A DNA stretch of 64,000 nt from Dastarcus helophoroides (lineage: Eukaryota; Arthropoda; Insecta; Coleoptera; Bothrideridae): the NCBI GenBank assembly GCA_028583605.1, contig CM053331.1, positions 2,006,001 to 2,070,000 of the forward strand. The letters run 5' to 3'. Shown here one piece after another: positions 10,560-19,849 of the stretch (positions within the stretch are counted from its first letter, which is position 1; each line of letters opens with the position of its first letter). The notes beneath the pieces are model-generated. The model did not search any database, was not told where the DNA came from, and saw nothing but the letters and a program-made list of their open reading frames with translations. The position numbers and the translations under genes are program-made.

Positions 10560-10998
10560 ATTCCACAAAACAAGGATAAAAAATGTCAAATTTGGATTAA
10601 AGAAATGCTAGAATTAACCCTAATTTCCTTTAATGGTCTCATCTGTTGTAAACAGATTTATAAAACTTCAAGATCAGGGAATTAATTTCACACTGTTTTT
10701 TCCTTCATTTAATGACACTCTCGTTATAGAATTGACCTTAACATTCCAGAATGAAAATTAATTGGACACTTATCTAAAATTCTCCACCTTTTTTCCAAAC
10801 ATCAAATTGTTCATAAGACGGATTTCTTTACGTTGTCCATTTCTATCACATCTGATGCTTCTTAAAAGTGTTAAGGGCTACCTTTTATTGCTCCATCTAC
10901 TTTTAAGAGGTTTTAAGGGGTTCCGCTTTGAACAGAAATAAATATTTTAATTTATAAAATGAGGTAAAATGGGGATTAAACAATGTTTTTGGCCATAT
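10560..10998 (+). repeat. R300 repeat unit, extended 5' form
   Basis: Begins with a leader (GGATTAAAGAAATG, GGTCTCATCTGTTG) shared with 8.5 kb and 17.95 kb, then runs into the R300 core with TTGTTCATAAGACGGATTTC at about 10,808 and GGGCTACCTTTTATTGC at about 10,885. It is cut at GGCCATAT (10,991-10,998) by a LINE fragment and resumes at 11,957. Confidence 0.8.
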
Positions 10999-11956
10999 AA
11001 ACGATCTCTTAGCTTCAGCTTTCAATTCTATATACAGCTATGCAGATGATAGTAACCTTGCGTCATCTTTTTTCTTCGACAAATCATTATCCGTCACTGC
11101 TTCAGATCAACACTAAGGAAACAGCAGATACAGACAATTAATTGGAATCTCGAGATTATTCTGAAATGGGTTAAGAACAATTTGGTCGACTTCAACGCTT
11201 TGGAAACGCAGGCCGCGGTTTTCTCTTAAAAAAAACATTAAGCGATAATGCAACAAACATACTAATGGACGGTAAAATTCTTCCGATGGGATCTAATCTA
11301 TCTATCCTAGGAGTGAGTGCAAGCACTAACTTTTCTTAGGACGATCATGTGCTTGCCATTGTTAAATCTGCCTCTCAGAAGCTAGGCTTTTTTTTAGAGC
11401 TAAAAAGTACTTTACATCTCATCAGCTACTAAGACTATACAAAGCTCAAGTTAGGCCAACATTAGCCAATACTGTTCTCATGTTTGAAGTTCAGCCTCAA
11501 AACACACTTTAGCTTTCTTGGATTCAATTCAAAGAAGAGTGATTTGCCTAATTGATGAGGAGAGTTTAACCGATTCTCTTGAAACACTAGAGCACAGGCG
11601 TATGGTTGGTGACTTGTCTCTTTTTCACAAGTACTATCATTGAAGATGCTTGCAGGAACTAATAGGATTGATCCCCACAAGGGCAAGAATCTTGAGGCGT
11701 ACTAGACAGTCGGAGACAGCAAATTCCTGTGCGGTCTAGCTTAACACAGTGGGGACTTCTGTCTATAGAGACTCTTTTTTCTATAGAACTTCCAAGTTAT
11801 GGAACTTGTTCCCGAAAGGAATTTTCCACAAAAACTACAACCTATCCTTGTTTACGAAGGCGATTCATCGCAATCTATTCTTGTTTTAGCATCCTTCTTG
11901 CAGTGCTTTGAAAGCATAATGGGGTTCTTTTGCGAGTGGATTAAACTTTAAAAAAA
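10999..11956 (+). pseudogene. 5'-truncated non-LTR retrotransposon, reverse transcriptase remnant
   Basis: Reading the + strand across frameshifts gives the C-terminal half of a CR1/Jockey-type reverse transcriptase. The catalytic YADD box is at 11,039-11,050 (context SYADDSNLASS). A downstream DFN motif lies near 11,190, LGVSAS near 11,308, LFHKYYH near 11,617-11,637, and a SFFYRTSKLWN terminal motif near 11,770-11,805. Several stops and frame changes (for example after 11,113 and about 11,228) show it is dead. The 5' part (endonuclease, palm N-terminus) is absent, as expected for target-primed truncation. It ends in an A-rich run (11,950-11,957) and splits an R300 unit: GGCCATAT before and ATATTGTTTTTTCC after, with a 4-bp ATAT overlap as the only visible target mark. 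Confidence 0.85.
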
Positions 11957-14900
11957 TATTGTTTTTTCCTTTATTCTAGGATGCTTCTTATAACAGGATC
12001 GACTTTAACATTTTAGATATAGAATTAATTGGACACTTATCTAAAGTTCTCCACTCTTTTTCCGAACACGAAATTGTTCATAAGACAGATTTTTCCCCGT
12101 TGTCTATTTCTATCACATCTGATGCTACTTAAAAGTGTTAAGGGCTACCCTTTGTTGCTCCATCTACTTTTTAGAGGTTTTAAGAGGTTACGGTTCAAAC
12201 AAAAACAAAATTTTGAAATTGAAAAATGGGCAAAAAGGGGCATTAAACAAGGCTTTTGGCCATATGGTTTTTTCCTTATTCCATGACGCTTCTTATTACA
12301 GGATCGACCCCAACATTCCAAAAATAAAATTATCTAATCTAAAATTCTCTACTCTGTTTCCAAACACAAAATTGTTCATAAGACAGATTTTTTCCCGTTG
12401 TCTATTTCAATTACATCCAATGCTTCCTAAAAATGTTAAAGGCTATGCTTTGTGTCATCTACTTTTTAGAGATTCTTAGGGATCCAAGTTTAAACAAAAA
12501 CAAAATTTTGAAATTAAATAATGGTAATAAAGGGGGATTAAATATAGTTTTTGGCCATATTGTCTTCTTTTTTATTATATGACTTTTTTATTGCAGGACT
12601 AACTCCAACACTTAAGAAATAAAATTAATTGGACACTTATTTCAAATTCTCCACTCCTTTTCCAAACACAAAATTGTTCATAAGACAGATTTCTTCCCCT
12701 TGTCTATTTCTATCACACCTGATGCTTCTTTAAAGTGTTAAGGGGTATCCTTTGTTACTTCATTTCCCTTTTAGAGATTCTGAGGAATTTTGGTTTAAAC
12801 AAAAACAACATTTTGAAATTGAAAAAGCAAAGAAAAGAAAGATTTTACAAGGTTTTAGGCCATATTGTTTCTTCATTTATTTTATGACACTTCTTATTAC
12901 AGAGTCGACCCTCAACGTGCCAGAAGAAAAATTAATTGGACATTTATTTAAAATTTTCCACTCTTTTTCCAAACATCAAAGTGTTCATAAGACTGATTTT
13001 TTTACGTGGTCTATTTCTAGCACATCTAATGCTTTTTAAAAAAGTTAAGGGCTACTTCTTGCTGCTCTATGTACTTTTTAGAGGTTTTAAAGGGTTACAG
13101 TCTAAACAAAAATAAAATTTTGAAATTAAAAAATGAAGAAAAAGGGACATTTAACAAGGTTTTTGGCCATATTATTTTTTCTTTATTCTATGACGCTTCT
13201 TATTACAGGATCGACTCCAACATTCCAAAAATAAAATTCATTGGTCACTAATCTAAAATTCTTCACTTTGTTTTCAAACACGAAATTGTTCATAAGACAG
13301 ATTTTTTCCCGTTGTCTATTTCAATCACATCTAATGCTTGTTAAAAATGTAAAGGGTTATGCTTTGTGTCATCTACTTTTTAGAGATTCTAAGGGATCCA
13401 AGTTTAAACAAAAACAAAATTTTGAAATTAAATAATGGCGATAAAGGGGGATTAAACAGAGTTTTTGGCCATATTGTCTTCTTTTTTATTATATGACTTT
13501 TTTATTGCAGGACTAACTCCAACACTTAAGAAATAAAATTAATTGGACACTTATCTCAAATTCTCCACTCCTTTTCCAAACACAAAATTGTTCATAAGAC
13601 AGATTTCTTCCTCGTTGTCTATTTCTATTACACCTGATGCTTCTTAAAAGTGTTAAGGGGTACCCTTTGTTGCTTTATCTACCTTTTAGAGATTCTAAGG
13701 GGTTTTGGTTTAAACAAAAACAAAATTTTAAAATTGAAAAATGGAAGAAAAGAAAGATTTTACAAGGTTTTAGGCCATATTGTTTTTTCATTTATTTTAT
13801 GACACTTCTTATTACAGAATCGACCCTCAACGTGCCAGAAGAAAAATTAATTGGACATTTATTTAAAATTTTCCACTCTTTTTCCAAACATCAAAGTGTT
13901 CATAAGACTGATTTCTTTACGTGGTCTATTTCTAGCACATCTAATGCTTTTTAAAAAAGTTAAGGGCTACTTCTTGTTGCTCTATCTACTTTTTAGAGGT
14001 TTTAAAGGGTTACGGTCTAAACAAAAATAAAATTTTGAAATTGAAAAATGAAGAAAAAGGGACATTTAACAAGGTTTTTGGCCATATTATTTTTTCTTTA
14101 TTCTATGACGCTTCTTATTACAGGATCGACTCCAACATTCCAAAAATAAAATTCATTGGTCACTAATCTAAAATTCTTCACTCTTGTTTTTAAACACGAA
14201 ATTGTTCATAAGACAGATTTTTTCCCGTTGTCTATTTCTATCACATCTAATGCTTCTTAAAAATGTTGAAGGTTACCGTTTGTGTTATCTACTTTTTAGA
14301 GATTTTAAGGGATTTAAGTTTAAACAAAAACAAAATTTTGAAATTAAAAAATGGGGATAAAGGGGGATTAAACAGAGTTTTTGAGCATATTGTTTTCTCT
14401 TTTATTATATGACTTTTTATTACAGGACTAACCCCAATATTCAAGAAATAAAATTAATTGGACACTCATCTAAAATTCTCCACTCTTTTTCCAAACACGA
14501 AATTGTTCATAACACAGATTTCTTACCGTTGTCTATTTCTATCACACCTGATGCATCTTAAAAGTGTTAAGGGGTACCCTTTGCTACTTCATCTACCTTT
14601 TAGAGATTTTAAGAGGTTTTAATTTAAACAAAAACAAAATTTTAAAATTAAAAAATGAAAGAAAAGAAAGATTTTACAAGGTTTTAGGCCATATTGTTTT
14701 TTCTTCATTCTATGACGCTTCTTATTACAGAATTGACCCTATCATTTCAGAAATAAAATTAATTGGACACTTTTAAAATTCTCCACTCTTTTTCCAAACA
14801 CGAAATTGTTCATAAGACAGATTTCCTCCCGTTGTTTATTTCTATTACATCTGATGCTTCTTGAAAGTGTTTAGGGCTACGCTTTATTGTTCCATCTACT

Positions 14901-14960
14901 TTTTAGAAATTCTAAGGGGTTTCGGTTTAAACAACAACGAAATTTTAAAATCTCAACAAA
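11957..14960 (+). repeat. R300 tandem array with 3-monomer higher-order repeat
   Basis: About ten head-to-tail units marked by TTGTTCATAAGACAGATTT at 12,074; 12,372; 12,674; 12,981; 13,286; 13,588; 13,896; 14,202; 14,503 and 14,806, giving spacings of 298-308 bp. Every third unit is more alike: the variant with GTGTCATCTACTTTTTAGAG recurs at 12,372 and 13,286 (spacing 914), and the next set follows at about 915 bp. Open frames of 60-114 codons repeat with the units but shift frame between units, so they are not genes. Last unit decays near 14,960. Confidence 0.92.
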
Positions 14961-15158
14961 AATAAACGCAGCTTTTAAAATTTTAAATGTAATTCGAGCT
15001 CTTCACTATTTTTTCAAAAGTTTTAATTTGAAGTTAACATTTTAAGATAGAAAAAGGTAAATTTTAAATTTTAAAGTGCTTAAACAGCGATTTTTGCAAA
15101 GGCGACAAACGTTAGGTTTCCAGTTTTTAAAGAAATTAAATTTAAAGGTCTGTTAAAA
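14961..15158. other. AT-rich noncoding junction
   Basis: Nothing recognised; related AT-rich sequence follows the R300 remnant at 18.65-18.79 kb, so this is probably the normal 3' flank of the repeat. Confidence 0.4.
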
Positions 15159-15249
15159 ATTGAATTAGAAATGTTGTCCCCTGAAACCAAGAAAGATTTG
15201 TATTTCAATTTTTGAAGATAACCAAGAACCAGCCCGTTCTACAAAAACA
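15159..15249 (+). mobile_element. Foldback MITE, family F1, copy 4 (internally deleted)
   Basis: Only the outer parts of the arms remain: CCTGAAACCAAGAAAGATT is joined directly to TGTATTTCAATTTTTGAAG, followed by the usual tail AAGATAACCAAGAACCAG. The loop and inner arms are missing, a typical deletion at the centre of a hairpin. Confidence 0.75.
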
Positions 15250-15553
15250 AATAAGGGTCTGTTGGCATTTGCTAGCATCGATGTGTGTGAATTTAAAATA
15301 CGGCGGTATTATGGAAATATGAAGTAAAGGGGGGTTAGGCCAGATTTTTAGCCGGGATTACACATCTGGATGCGTTATCTATAATATAAAAATGAATCGC
15401 AAAATGTGTTGGTAAGCGCATAACTCAACAACGCCTGGACCAATTTGGCCAAATCTTTTTTTAAAATGTTCGTTGAAGTTCAAGGATGGTTTTTACAGCG
15501 AGAAAAATTAGAATTATTGCTGGAAAAACCGGGAAAATGAAGATAATCACATA

Positions 15554-16098
15554 TTGAAATGTCGGCGATTATATCACAAATATGTTGTTGACATGTATGT
15601 TAAAATTGAAACGGAGAGATTAACATTCATCAGGTTGAATCAAACTAAACTCCGATCTGAAGAGTATATTCACCTTCGAGATGCGATTAATACTGATGGA
15701 AATGCACAGAATGTCGGTCGGATGACTATTCTTCCAGCAACATACATCGGAAGCCCTCGGCATATGCACGAATATGCTCAAGATGCCATGTCGTATGTTC
15801 GTCATTATGGTACAGCAGATTTGTTCGTCACATTCCGCAATGGATAGAAATCAAGCAGGAGTTATTCCCTGGGCAATCACCCATTGATCGTCATGATATT
15901 ACAGCCAGAGTCTTTAGACAAAAGTTGAAATCTTTAATGGATTTCATCGTAAAACATAATGTGTTTGGTGAGACACGCTGCTGGATGTATTCTGTGGAGT
16001 GGCAGAAACGAGGATTGCCACATGCACACATTTTGATTTGGTTACAAATCTCTTTGACAGGACGAAGTCTGTCGGGTCAGTTATCTATATATATATAA
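15554..16098 (+). pseudogene. Helitron Rep (HUH nuclease) fragment, frameshifted
   Basis: The first frame (15,554-15,847; no ATG at its start) encodes KYVVDMYVKIETERL and HEYAQDAMSYVRHYG, characteristic of the Helitron-like N-terminal region. At about 15,834 a short deletion shifts the frame, and the match continues in the frame of 15,835 as PQWIEIKQELFPGQSP, then EWQKRGLPHAHILIWL. The HAH pair (16,021-16,029) is the metal-binding HUH motif used in single-strand nicking. The frame runs into the second Helitron 5' end and stops at 16,096-16,098, so the catalytic tyrosines and the helicase are missing. Rolling-circle replication initiation is the known family role; this copy cannot perform it. 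Confidence 0.9.
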
Positions 16099-16500
16099 AT
16101 GAAACCCGTTTTCCGTTGTCACGACATCACATAAAAACGGCTTGATTGATTTGGCTAATTTTGGTCTTGAATTATTCGTGGAAGTCCAGGGGAGGTTCTT
16201 ACGGAGAGATAATTTTAAAAAAATCTTGATAAAGTGTAAAATCAACATCTTTATACTCCCATATACAAACAGTTTGTACTAATACTTAAAAGCCAATTTG
16301 AACCTTAATACCATACAGTAAAGTTCAAGTAGGTATTAGTGAAGAGATTTCGGGAAGGCAAAACAATCGAAGACAAACAAAGTGACCTTAGTTCTGTCAA
16401 ACACATTCAATGTCATCATATGTCATTTCATTTTAGCAGCGATAATTATTCTGTTTAAATAAGTTTAAAATCCCCGGTCGAAGACGGGGCGAGCAGCTAG
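16084..16500 (+). mobile_element. Short non-autonomous Helitron forming the 3' part of the composite
   Basis: TCTATATATATATAAATG followed by AACCCGTTTTCCGTTGTCACG opens a second Helitron-like 5' terminus, and the same motif as at 15,440 (GGCTAATTTTGGTC here, GGCCAAATCTTT there) follows. It shares the 3' hairpin and CTAG end. It is 417 bp and codes for nothing. Confidence 0.8.
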
Positions 16501-16834
16501 TTAGTAATAAATACTTGGATACGGGGAAGCAGTCTATGTGTGTTTTGTATTAGGGGGAGGGTTCCTGAATTTCTGCGTTTTTGGAAACTTTGTAAAGAAT
16601 TCTTTGTTTTTAAGATCCTTGGCATTGATGTTGATCGATAAACAATTCAACTAAGAGTAGGAAATTTGTTAGACCAACGTTTTTGGTTGTATATTATTTT
16701 AACAGAAGCGCGCTTATGATTTTCTACGTTTTTGGAAATTGTGCGGAGAATGTGGAGAAAACACCGACAAGACATTCTATTTTAATGCTGATCTTTATCA
16801 GTGATGATTTTTAAATGTCGATTAACGTAAATTA

Positions 16835-17469
16835 CAGTTGGCTTCTGCTAAAGTTGCGCCCGTTAAAGTTGCACGCTTGTTAAAGTTGTTAGGATACGAT
16901 CTTTAAAGTTGCGCGGATATTCTTCCACTTTACTTTTCGAATAACGAATTGGACTTTTAAGTTACAGCGCTACTTTTGAATTTAACCGCGCAAGGAGCAA
17001 TAAAACATATATTTTGTTGCGCGTTATTGGTTCGAAATAATTATTACGCGTGAATTATAACCACTTTACTTCCAAACCAAACTCGGAACACTACAACTGG
17101 ATATTTAACTCACTTCTAACTACTAACTCACTAATCAACTACACAGAATTCTGACTGACTGATTCGAGAGGAAGACGTGCGCCGTATATAGTTTTTGCTG
17201 CTTTTGCTGCCGGGTTTTAGAAAAATCTAGCAGATAAGGCTTATTGTTTGCCAAAATTTCTGGAAGGCTTATCGTTTGCCAAAATTTCCGAAAGGCTTAT
17301 CTGCCGTTTGCTTTATCTTGTCAGATCTTTCTAGAAAATATTCTTACGTACTAAATTCTATAATTTACATTTTGCTACAATATTTTTTAACAATGGTAGG
17401 AATTACGGGGAGTGGGAATTTTAACGGTCGATCCAATACGCTGAGCGCAACTTTGGCGAAAGTCCACTG
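16835..17469. mobile_element. Tc1/mariner-type MITE (CAGT ends, TA target), interrupted by an LTR
   Basis: Terminal inverted repeats start CAGTTGGCTTCTGCTAAAG on the left and, read from the right, CAGTGGACTTTCGCCAAAG; both continue into TTGCGC. TA flanks both ends (16,833-16,834 and 17,470-17,471). The empty site in copy A at about 4,630 confirms this. About 264 bp remain after removing the inner LTR and its duplication. The inner sequence repeats AAAGTTGCGC-like words several times. No coding capacity. Confidence 0.85.
17015..17379 (-). mobile_element. Solo LTR, HSE-bearing family, copy C (reverse)
   Basis: On the - strand it begins TGTAGC (from 17,379) and ends GCAACA (17,015), matching the copies at 8.8 and 18.2 kb with more substitutions. 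CTATATAC on the - strand near 17,185 replaces the TATA box, and TCAGTCAG near 17,150 is the initiator. ATATTT precedes (17,009-17,014) and follows (17,380-17,385) the element, a possible 6-bp target duplication, though AT-rich sequence could match by chance. Nested in the TA-flanked MITE. Confidence 0.75.
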
Positions 17470-17834
17470 TACTTCTAATTGTGAGAGATAATGCTAAAGC
17501 ATTTAATTCAACATTTTTAAACACCGGTGCATTTATATAGTGCTCTCCTGAATTTTTGAGTTTTTGGAAATTGTATGGAGAATGAGGTAATAACTACTAA
17601 ATAGTAATCCTGCTTTCTGCAGAGTTTTTATAGTCATCTTAGTCTTATTAAATCTAGCGTTTATAAGCAAGCCAAAGTATAAAAAAATTGCGCGCATACG
17701 TATAAAGGCTATCGCTCTGTTAGGTTTGCTGGCTTGGCAAAAAATAACGATACGAAAGAAGTACGTCAAGAAAAAGATAACGGGAGGATGCGGGCGAAGG
17801 GTATATAAATCTCTAGCCTTCAATGGAATTCTAG

Positions 17835-17925
17835 AAACATCGTGGAATTTGTAATATTTGTTGTTGTTTTAACTGTTAATTACGTTAAATAATTATAAAT
17901 ATTAAAGAATTTTACAAAGTAAGGG
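17835..17925. mobile_element. Foldback MITE F2, half copy
   Basis: Only one arm is present: AACATCGTGGAATTTG then TTGTTGTTTTAACTGTTAA, matching the right arm at 10.48-10.55 kb. It abuts the R300 leader as at 10.56 kb. Confidence 0.65.
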
Positions 17926-18219
17926 TGAGAAATATTGAATGTGGATTGAAGAAACGTTTTAAACGTTTTATTTTCTCTTATAGTCTCATCTGTTGTTTGC
18001 AGATCTTTCAAACTCCAAGGTCAAGGATCAAATTCTATATTGTTTTCTCTGTCATTGGATGACACTTTTCATTACAGGATCGATCCCAACATTCCAGAAA
18101 TAAAATTAATTGAGACCTTATTTAAAATTTTCCACCCTTTTACCATACACGAAATTGTTCATAAGACGGATTTCTCCTTGTTGCCTATTTCTATCTCATT
18201 TGTTGCTTCTTAAAAGTAG
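17926..18219 (+). repeat. R300 unit with leader
   Basis: Nearly the same as 8,477-8,779, from GGGTGAGAAATAT through GTCTCATCTGTTGTTTGCAG and TTGTTCATAAGACGGATTTC to CTTCTTAAAAGTAG, where the LTR starts. The right half of the interrupted unit resumes after the LTR at GGGCTACCCTTTATTGC. Confidence 0.85.
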
Positions 18220-18351
18220 TGTAACGCAATGTAAATAGATGAAATAGAATTTAGAATGAAATTGTATAATTTAGTAAATAAAGAAAAAGTTTCTAAAAGG
18301 ATCTGATAAGATGAAAACGGCCGCGATAACAAAACAAATGGCAGATAAGCC

Positions 18352-18401
18352 TTCCAGAAATTTCGGGGACGATAAGCCTTATCTGCCCAAAAGTTCTAGA
18401 A
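18352..18401 (+). promoter_or_regulatory. Heat-shock elements, LTR copy B
   Basis: TTCCAGAAATTTC at 18,352-18,364 is a perfect run of three alternating heat-shock pentamers; TTCTAGAA at 18,394-18,401 is a second, two-pentamer site 16 bp from the TATA box. Both are conserved with copy A at the same spacing. Confidence 0.65.
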
Positions 18402-18416
18402 GCCGGGGGCCAAAAC

Positions 18417-18450
18417 TATAAAAGGCGGTCAACTTTTCCTCAAGTCAGTC
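18417..18450 (+). promoter_or_regulatory. TATA box and initiator, LTR copy B
   Basis: TATAAAAG at 18,417-18,424 and TCAGTC at 18,445-18,450 set a presumed start at the A of 18,447, 30 bp from the TATA box. The same layout exists in copy A. Confidence 0.7.
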
Positions 18451-18599
18451 AGTCAGAAGTCAGTGTAGTTAGTGGGTTAGCAACTAGTAAATAAGTAGTG
18501 AGTTACTGTTCAGTTGAAGTGTGCCGAGTTAATTTGATAATAAAGTGGTGTAATTCACACATGGTAATCTATTCGAACCGGATACGCCCGTAACAGTAG

Positions 18600-18790
18600 G
18601 GCTACCCTTTATTGCTTCCTCTAACTTTTAGACTTTCTAAGGGGCCCCGGTTTAAACAAAAACAAAATTTTGAAATCTCAACAAAAATAGACGTTATTTT
18701 AAAAACGTTGAACTAAATTTGAGCATTATACTATTTTTTTTTAAAATATTTTGATGTGGAGGTGAAATTTTAGGTTAAAAAGCCGTAAAT
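18600..18790 (+). repeat. R300 right-half remnant and AT-rich flank
   Basis: GGGCTACCCTTTATTGCTTC and CGGTTTAAACAAAAAC continue the R300 unit after the LTR; it then grades into the same AT-rich flank as at 14.95 kb. Confidence 0.75.
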
Positions 18791-19849
18791 TTGAAATTTC
18801 TAGAACATTAAGGCATCAATTCTTAGTTTGTATGCAGTTTTATTGGCTTTTTCTTCGCCGGTCACTCCTTTCACAATCCTAAATTCTTTCTCTATTAAGG
18901 AATGGCAATCTGTTTTAGATTGCCATACATACTTCGCAAATAAATTACAGAGAATATTAATTCTTAGGTTTCCAATTTCAAAAAATATCTCCAATTAAGA
19001 GTCTATTCGTATTTGCAGGCATTGATGGTCAAAGTTTTGTTCTCATTTCGATTAGGAGATATTTTCTACACTTTGAAACTTTCCAGAGAAATAGAGAGAG
19101 ACTGGAGTTTGTGGATCGGCCCCGCGGTTTTATAAACACTCGTTAATAGTTTTTGTTGGACGATCGTATTTTTAGTTCGCTAACTGCAACCTTGGAAATT
19201 TGAATCAAGCGACCGGAAAACGCGGAAAAATGGGGCGAGTTTTAATGATTCGCCAGGCCAGACTTATAAATCATTCAATACTATATTTGCATGTGATTAA
19301 AACTTTTGCAATCGGAGATTTTACCCGGCTAATATTCAAATAGCCCCCGGTGCTAATAAATTTAATGAACCACTAGAATTATTACGAAAAACGTTTGAAA
19401 AAAAGTTGGTTTTCTGTCGTGCATAAAAAATTAAGGTTTTTGAACTGTTGGAGTTGGTGAAAAAATTCGTTACAATTTTAAGAAGGCAGCAGCAACTCTA
19501 ATTGCATATTCACATAAAATTAACCTTTAATTAAGCCAATAAAAAACCGTTTTACGGGGGCTTTGCTCCTCAAGAAAAGGATAGTGGATTTCGTAACACT
19601 TTCAATATGTAAGCAATTTTTTGGCTTATGGGAACGCCGATGGGGGCAAATTGTGGTTAATAGAACGTATGAGGCTTATTTATTTTTAAGAATTTGCGGC
19701 ATAATTAAAATTTGTTCTCAATTCGAATTAACTTTTTATTAGGCGCGCCCTGAATTCGTGAGTTCATGTGCTCACAAATTGCTGTGTTTATGAGCTCACT
19801 AATTTAGCAGCAGAAATTTAGTCGTTTCGCGAAATTTAATAATTTTACA
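18791..19849. other. Single-copy DNA with a 10-bp hairpin
   Basis: A 64-codon open frame on the - strand (18,800-18,994) contains a perfect hairpin ATGGCAATCT / AGATTGCCAT (18,902-18,911 and 18,917-18,926) and has no recognisable domain; too weak to call. The rest shows no gene or repeat until the first satellite-like words appear near 19,750-19,850. Confidence 0.45.

Larger units (their letters stand above)
15378..16500 (+). mobile_element. Composite Helitron, 1,123 bp
   Basis: Starts TCTATAATATAAAAATGAAT, followed by CGCAAAATGTGTTGG, after a host A, and ends in CTAG before a host T: the A^T insertion rule, TC start and CTRR end of Helitrons. A 3' hairpin CCCCG/CGGGG (16,472-16,476 and 16,485-16,489) precedes the CTAG by 7 nt. 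The empty site at about 4,298 confirms both boundaries. Inside, a second Helitron-type 5' end begins at 16,084, also after an A, but no second 3' end is present. The first part carries a decayed Rep N-terminal region. This is best read as a chimeric unit that used the 5' end of one Helitron and the 3' end of another. Confidence 0.9.
15285..17820. repeat. Diverged segmental repeat, copy B, split by insertions
   Basis: Native pieces are 15,285-15,377, 16,501-16,834 and 17,470-17,820, which line up in order with 4,186-5,010. The two gaps are a composite Helitron and a TA-flanked MITE that itself holds an LTR. Removing each insertion restores sequence matching copy A: GCGTTA|TTAGTAATAAATA against GCGTTATTAGGAATAAATA, and AATTA|CTTCTAATT against GATTACTTCTCATT. 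Confidence 0.85.
18220..18595 (+). mobile_element. Solo LTR, HSE-bearing family, copy B (best preserved)
   Basis: A 376-bp element TGTAACGCAATG...CCCGTAACA flanked by a perfect 4-bp duplication GTAG (18,216-18,219 and 18,596-18,599). Terminal TGTAAC/GTAACA also fits LTR ends. Order: heat-shock elements, TATA box, initiator, AATAAA (18,539-18,544), 3' end, which is U3-R-U5. It lies within R300: AAAAGTAG before and GTAGGGCTACCC after, compared with AAAAGTGTTAAGGGCTACCC in uninterrupted units. No gag or pol nearby. Confidence 0.85.

Noticed and set aside
12029..13954. Frames of 85-114 codons in the R300 array
   Set aside because: They recur with the repeat units, change frame between units and encode only AT-driven Phe/Lys/Leu peptides; the near-identity of two of them reflects the 915-bp higher-order repeat.
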